This document shows positions 60,068 through 64,000 of a stretch of DNA of 64,000 bases, one piece after another (positions within the stretch are counted from its first letter, which is position 1; every line of letters begins with the position of its first letter). The notes below the pieces were generated by a model. That model did no database searches. It saw only the letters and a list, made by a program, of their open reading frames with translations, and had not been told where the DNA came from. The stretch comes from Lachnospiraceae bacterium (GTDB taxonomy: Bacteria > Bacillota_A > Clostridia > Lachnospirales > Lachnospiraceae): contig JAIKXV010000012.1 of NCBI GenBank assembly GCA_024683935.1, positions 1 through 64,000 on the forward strand. Direction: 5' to 3'. Made by a program: the position numbers and the translations under genes.

Positions 60068-60514
60068 TTATTCCTGCACAACGTGTAAGGTAAATTCTCC
60101 CTGTACCTCAGGATGAAGCTTTACTGTGATGCTGTGATCACCGAGGGCCTTTATGGGCTCCTTCAGTACGATCTTTTTCTTATCGAGCTCCATGCCCTTC
60201 TGATCCTTAACAGCTTCTGCGATCTCCTTTGAAGATACGGAACCGAAGGTCTTTCCGTCGGCACCGGCTTTGATGTGAACGGTTACTTCCACGCTTTTAA
60301 GCTTCTCTGCCGTGTCCTTAGCTTTCTGCAGCTCCTCAGCCGCCACCTTTTCCTCATTGGCCTTCTTCAGCTTCACGTCGTTCAGGTTCTTCTGGGTGGC
60401 CTCCACTCCGAGTCCCTTTGTTAAAAGGAAATTCCTGGCATAGCCGTCGCTCACATTTATGATATCGCCCTTTTTTCCCTGGCTTTTTACATCCTGTAAA
60501 AGTATGACTTTCAT
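60068..60514 (-). CDS. rplI: 50S ribosomal protein bL9
   Basis: bL9 binds 23S rRNA near the L1 stalk. The 148-residue protein has the N-terminal rRNA-binding [30 protein letters not shown], here cited in parts (about 2-31), a long connecting helix, and a C-terminal domain with [20 protein letters not shown]. It overlaps gdpP by one base and precedes dnaB. Confidence 0.97.
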   Translation of the reverse strand: MKVILLQDVKSQGKKGDIINVSDGYARNFLLTKGLGVEATQKNLNDVKLKKANEEKVAAEELQKAKDTAEKLKSVEVTVHIKAGADGKTFGSVSSKEIAEAVKDQKGMELDKKKIVLKEPIKALGDHSITVKLHPEVQGEFTLHVVQE

Positions 60515-62532
60515 TACAATCCTCCTGTTTCTTCCATTTCATCCAGGACGCCCTTGATCTCTTCTATGGCTTCCTCTGTAGTTCTGCCCTCCATCTGGGC
60601 TCCTGCTATATTCAGGTGGCCTCCGCCGCCGAAACGCTCCATTATTACCTGTACATTCACTTCATCTATGGAACGGGCGCTCACATAGATCTTTCCTTCA
60701 TAATCGGTAAGCACAAAGGCGGCCTTTACCTGATTGATGTTCAGCAGTTCATTTGCAGCCTGGGCGCCGGTGATGGTGGGATTCTCAACTCCGTTGGGAC
60801 ATACCGAAAGCGCGTATTTGCCACGGTACAATTCCGCATTCTGCACCGCCTCGGCACGGGCCTTGAATTCACTGAGGTCATTACGGAAGAGCTTCCTTAC
60901 CCTGGTGACATTTGCTCCGTTCCTCCTGAGGAAGGCAGCCGCTTCAAAGGTACGGACACCGGTCTTCGTCATGAAGTTACTGGTATCTATCATTATGCCC
61001 GCATAGAGGCTGTCAGCCTCGGCAGCCTTTATCTTTATGCCGTCGGAGAAATACTGCAGTATCTCCGAAACCATTTCACAGGCACTGGATGCATAGGATT
61101 CTATGTAGGACAGGGTGGCATTTTCTATGCGCTCCGTACCCATCCTGTGATGGTCCAGCACCACTATGGTCTTCGCCATCGAGAGAAGCTCCGGACATTC
61201 GGTATATCCGGGACTGTTGGTATCCACTACAACCACAACAGTATTGTCATCGCAGATCTCCTCGGCTTCGGAACTGGAAATAATTAGATCCGTGCCGTAT
61301 TCCCTGTCCTCCGTAAAGGCTTCCACAAAGGGCTTTATAGACTGGGAGACTTCGTTTATAACAATGGAGCACTTCTTATTCAGGGAGTCTGCCGCCCTGA
61401 ATATTCCCACTGCGGCACCGAAGGAATCAATGTCGGTATTCTTATGTCCCATAACGATGACATAGTCCTTTCCCTCGATGATTTCCCTCAGGGCGTGGGC
61501 CTTTACCCTGGCCCTTACTCTGGTACTCTTTTCCAGCTGCTGGCTCTTGCCGCCGAAATAGCTGATATTTTCGGGAGTCTTCAATACCGCCTGGTCTCCG
61601 CCGCGACCGAGTGCCAGGTCTATGGCGTTTCTCGCATACTCACTGTCCTGCAGGAAGGATTCTCCCTCGAAACCGAAACCGAGGGACAGCGTCACGGACA
61701 TCTGGTTTCCGATACTGATATTCTTTACGGAATCCAGGATGGAGAAACGGTTCTCCTTCATCCTTTCGAAATCGACCCTCTTCATTACGGTGAAATACTT
61801 GTCCGTCTCCACCTTTTTCACTATGGCATCATAGTCCTTGAAATACTTATTGATCTGCCGGTCTACGAGAGCAGTCAGCATGGATCTTCTCACATCCTCC
61901 ACGCTCTCCAGGGCATCGTCGTAATTGTCGATATAGATAAGCCCGGCAACCAGCGCCTGCTCGTGGTTCAGACGCATATAGAGATGTATGTCCGTCTCAT
62001 CAAAGAAGAATACCGCGATCAGGTTTCCGTTAAATTCCGTATTCTTGCCGCCCTTGATGTTCAGAAGGCGGAGATCCACCCTGTAATCCCGCTTTTCGTA
62101 ATTCAGGTCAAAGCTCACCACCTTGGAATCACGCGGCAGCTTATCCTTTGTGATCTCCGGGAAGAAGGAGGTTATGGAACTGGAATAGAACTTTTCCTTG
62201 TGGATGATCGCTGAAAATCCAGTATTGCTCCATATAAAATGTCCGTCCTCGTCCAAAAGGGCATAGGGCACCGCAAGACCCTTAAGCAGGCTCTTCTGCA
62301 CCTGCCCGTAGTCCGAGGCGAAGTTCACCATTTCCCTGCGGATGCTTCTCTTTGATGTGATAAAGATAAACAGAGATAAAAGAAAATAGACCGCAAAGGT
62401 CACCAACAGAACCACCGACGCCCGGCGGTTCATGTAATAAATAATGGTAAGGGGAATTATAAGAAACAGGGACATTATGAGCGGAATAGCTCCGATACGT
62501 CTCAGGATTCCCTTTGCTTTAACCTTTTTCAT
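60514..62532 (-). CDS. gdpP: Cyclic di-AMP phosphodiesterase GdpP
   Basis: GdpP degrades cyclic di-AMP, which controls potassium uptake and wall homeostasis. The 672-residue protein has two N-terminal membrane helices (about 13-60), a PAS-like domain, a degenerate GGDEF domain (about 175-310), and the DHH-DHHA1 catalytic part: [18 protein letters not shown] (about 355-372), [17 protein letters not shown], and [12 protein letters not shown] near the end. Domain order equals B. subtilis GdpP. The gdpP-rplI-dnaB order is a Bacillota hallmark. Confidence 0.95.
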   Translation of the reverse strand: MKKVKAKGILRRIGAIPLIMSLFLIIPLTIIYYMNRRASVVLLVTFAVYFLLSLFIFITSKRSIRREMVNFASDYGQVQKSLLKGLAVPYALLDEDGHFIWSNTGFSAIIHKEKFYSSSITSFFPEITKDKLPRDSKVVSFDLNYEKRDYRVDLRLLNIKGGKNTEFNGNLIAVFFFDETDIHLYMRLNHEQALVAGLIYIDNYDDALESVEDVRRSMLTALVDRQINKYFKDYDAIVKKVETDKYFTVMKRVDFERMKENRFSILDSVKNISIGNQMSVTLSLGFGFEGESFLQDSEYARNAIDLALGRGGDQAVLKTPENISYFGGKSQQLEKSTRVRARVKAHALREIIEGKDYVIVMGHKNTDIDSFGAAVGIFRAADSLNKKCSIVINEVSQSIKPFVEAFTEDREYGTDLIISSSEAEEICDDNTVVVVVDTNSPGYTECPELLSMAKTIVVLDHHRMGTERIENATLSYIESYASSACEMVSEILQYFSDGIKIKAAEADSLYAGIMIDTSNFMTKTGVRTFEAAAFLRRNGANVTRVRKLFRNDLSEFKARAEAVQNAELYRGKYALSVCPNGVENPTITGAQAANELLNINQVKAAFVLTDYEGKIYVSARSIDEVNVQVIMERFGGGGHLNIAGAQMEGRTTEEAIEEIKGVLDEMEETGGL

Positions 62533-62554
62533 TTATCTGATAATACCTCTGAAT

Positions 62555-63319
62555 TCAAACCGGGAAATAAGGCTGTCCCACGGCGTTTAAGGAGTTGATC
62601 AGCTCCTTCACCCTATCCATGGGAATATTGGTATCCACAAGGGTACCCTGATCATCATACATGGGATGCACCATTACTTCCAGCAGCACATCATCCTTTA
62701 TACAGCCGTTCATGGCGGAGAGATCCCTGTAGGAGCCGAAATAGTCCGCAGTCATCAGTCCGCTTCTTTTCAATTTCCTGTTATATGAGCTCTTATATAC
62801 CCTTTTTAAGGGGTTCATCTTCAAAAACAGATTCCGGGTAAGCCTCACGGATCTGAAGCTGTACCTCTTTAACAGCGGCAGCAGCACATTCACCACCGGA
62901 GCATTCGTATGCACATGATGGTGGGAGTCCAGATGCTTCTCCGGCAGACCGTAGGAATAATACTTCCGGATCTGCGCCTCTATCTCGCAGGCCACAGCCC
63001 TTTCTTCACGGCGGCTGAGCATCAGTCTCGACATCAGGTGTTTCTGAAAATATGCGTTAAAGGATCCGTTCTTCCTGCAGAAGCGGCTCTCTCTCCTTAT
63101 GGGCTCCGTCAGAGGGTATCCTGACGTCAGATTGAGATGCAGACCCACCGCCTCGGAAAAACCGCACTTTTCTGCGATCTCCACCGCTTCATCCGCATAA
63201 GGCATATTGACCATAAGGGTAGTATTCGTGATCAGCCTCTTTTCAAAGCACTCCCTTACAGCCTCGTTTACATTCTCGCTGATGCCGAAATCATCACCGT
63301 TAATTATCGCTCTGATCAT
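62555..63319 (-). CDS. ChbG/YdjC-type carbohydrate deacetylase
   Basis: This 254-residue protein belongs to the YdjC/HpnK family, which deacetylates diacetylchitobiose or similar N-acetyl sugars using a metal. Visible are INGDDFGISENVNEA (D-D metal site), GLHLNLTSGYPL (His) and HLDSHHHVHTNAPV (H-x-x-H-H region). No chitobiose transport genes are near it. It may act on wall amino sugars. It precedes gdpP by 22 nt and seems to be the first gene of the operon. Confidence 0.87.
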   Translation of the reverse strand: MIRAIINGDDFGISENVNEAVRECFEKRLITNTTLMVNMPYADEAVEIAEKCGFSEAVGLHLNLTSGYPLTEPIRRESRFCRKNGSFNAYFQKHLMSRLMLSRREERAVACEIEAQIRKYYSYGLPEKHLDSHHHVHTNAPVVNVLLPLLKRYSFRSVRLTRNLFLKMNPLKRVYKSSYNRKLKRSGLMTADYFGSYRDLSAMNGCIKDDVLLEVMVHPMYDDQGTLVDTNIPMDRVKELINSLNAVGQPYFPV

Positions 63320-63395
63320 CTTTTTTCTTCTTCTTAATCGGTTAACGTATATTTTACCTATTCCCTACCATTTCTGCAAGTATGGTGGTATATTT

Positions 63396-63938
63396 ATGAA
63401 TATGAGAAAACTATTTACCGAATGGGCCATGGAGATCGCCGAGGACAGCAAGGTGCGGAGCACCTGTCTTTCCCGTCAGGTCGGGGCCGTGATCATCAAG
63501 GATAAACAGATAATAGCCACCGGCTACAACGGGGCTCCCGCGGGCGCCATACACTGCACCGATATCGGCTACTGCATCAGGAAAAAGCGGGGATACCCCT
63601 CCGGACAGGGTCTGGAACTATGCAGGGCGGGACACGCCGAAGCAAACGCCATAGACCAGTGCGCGAGAAGAGGTACGAGCTGTGAGGGTGCTGCCCTCTA
63701 TGTCACAACCCAGCCCTGCGTTTTCTGCTGCATACATATCATCCAGTCAGGGATAAAGAAGGTGATCTTCAAGGGAGAATATCCCACGGGCCTCGGACTC
63801 CAGCTCTTAAATGAGTCCGGCATAGAATATATGAAATATGAAGACGCTTTGGAAGAAGAGCGACGTCTTACGGATGAAAAGCACGAAAAGGAAATGGAAA
63901 GGGTCCGGGAATTCCTGAGCAAACCCGAACCCTACTGA
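63396..63938 (+). CDS. dCMP/deoxycytidylate deaminase
   Basis: The enzyme deaminates dCMP to dUMP for thymidylate synthesis. The start at 63396 (MNMRKLFTEW) gives 180 residues; the longer frame upstream would run into the divergent deacetylase gene and lacks a ribosome site. Visible are RQVGAVIIKDKQIIATGYNGAP, the zinc motif GHAEANAIDQ and TQPCVFCCIHI (PCxxC), typical of this family, also seen in ComEB. The C-terminal tail is rich in Glu and Arg. Whether dCTP and dTTP regulate it is not clear. The start region has no strong RBS. Confidence 0.88.
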   Translation: MNMRKLFTEWAMEIAEDSKVRSTCLSRQVGAVIIKDKQIIATGYNGAPAGAIHCTDIGYCIRKKRGYPSGQGLELCRAGHAEANAIDQCARRGTSCEGAALYVTTQPCVFCCIHIIQSGIKKVIFKGEYPTGLGLQLLNESGIEYMKYEDALEEERRLTDEKHEKEMERVREFLSKPEPY

Positions 63939-63956
63939 TCATTTCTTTATTTATAC

Positions 63957-64000
63957 TTAGTCAACGCAGCCTATTATCTCGTTGATGTCTTCTATATGTT
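63957..64000 (-). CDS. 3' end of a minus-strand gene cut by the window edge
   Basis: One minus-strand frame reads HIEDINEIIGCVD before TAA (63959-63957). The hydrophobic/acidic pattern and the position 19 nt from the convergent deaminase gene support a real C-terminus. Too short to assign. Confidence 0.4.
   Translation of the reverse strand, partial: HIEDINEIIGCVD

Noticed and set aside
61444..62214. 256-codon plus-strand frame opposite gdpP
   Set aside because: Antisense shadow; gdpP motifs run through the whole region.
63207..63395. Longer upstream start for the dCMP deaminase
   Set aside because: The extra 63 codons overlap the start of the divergent deacetylase and lack family similarity or a ribosome site.

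Overview
The window looks like a chromosomal segment of an anaerobic, flagellated Lachnospiraceae (Clostridia). The grounds are gene order and family content: a gdpP-rplI-dnaB run, an hprK/rapZ/whiA/crh-like run, hrcA-grpE-dnaK-dnaJ behind a perfect CIRCE operator, a DUF6465 histone-like protein, an orphan MsmX/UgpC-type sugar ATPase, strong AGGAGG-type ribosome binding sites, and short flagellins. Base composition is moderate. No rRNA, tRNA or CRISPR array was seen. Nearly all genes lie on the minus strand, in long tightly packed operons.

Layout. 0.1-1.7 kb: a dicarboxylate/amino-acid symporter broken by an in-frame TAG and a frameshift. 1.7-6.7 kb: tcdA, then an unusual minus-strand cassette with two GNAT-like proteins (one frameshifted), a 659-residue ADP-ribosyltransferase without a signal peptide, and a 57-residue four-cysteine protein. 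6.8-13.6 kb: MATE exporter, thiI with its cysteine desulfurase, rsmE, prmA, mtaB (mostly RNA modification). 13.6-14.0 kb: a self-contained HPr-like gene lacking the phosphorylatable histidine. 14.1-21.0 kb: a flagellin island. Two almost identical flagellin genes flank a GT11 fucosyltransferase, a decayed MNT/HEPN toxin-antitoxin pair and a second fucosyltransferase-like gene; a GDP-mannose pyrophosphorylase follows. 21.1-26.1 kb: the CIRCE-controlled chaperone operon. 26.1-28.6 kb: a GT-C type membrane protein and the DUF6465 protein. 28.7-34.4 kb: a 1211-residue acyl-adenylation/carrier/condensation protein, an overlapping alpha/beta hydrolase and a GNAT. 34.4-45.3 kb: fba, a lipid kinase, a Crh-like HPr, whiA, rapZ, murB, ROK glucokinase, hprK, uvrC, ftsH. 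45.5-49.0 kb: a PilZ protein and a large coiled-coil surface protein. 49.2-50.6 kb: a TnpB-only IS605-type element. 50.6-55.2 kb: FkbH-like protein, tadA, a PucR/CdaR regulator, MsmX/UgpC. 55.3-63.3 kb: one operon with a ChbG-type deacetylase, gdpP, rplI, dnaB, dgt, a YesL protein and a diguanylate cyclase. 63.4-63.9 kb: dCMP deaminase, then the 3' end of another minus-strand gene.

How the parts fit together. ManC supplies GDP-mannose, the precursor of GDP-fucose, which the two fucosyltransferase-like enzymes next to the flagellins could use; flagellin glycosylation is the simplest reading but is not shown by sequence alone. Carbon-catabolite signalling is represented by HprK, a Crh-like HPr with Asp at position 15 and intact Ser46, a glucokinase, and a second His-less HPr elsewhere. 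Cyclic dinucleotide signalling appears as a c-di-AMP phosphodiesterase and a diguanylate cyclase in one operon, plus a PilZ receptor.

The best candidates for undescribed biology are the ADP-ribosyltransferase/Cys-peptide/GNAT cassette, the acyl-ligase-carrier-condensation protein with its coupled hydrolase, and the flagellin/fucosyltransferase island with its toxin-antitoxin relic. All functional statements come from reading motifs by eye; no database search was run.
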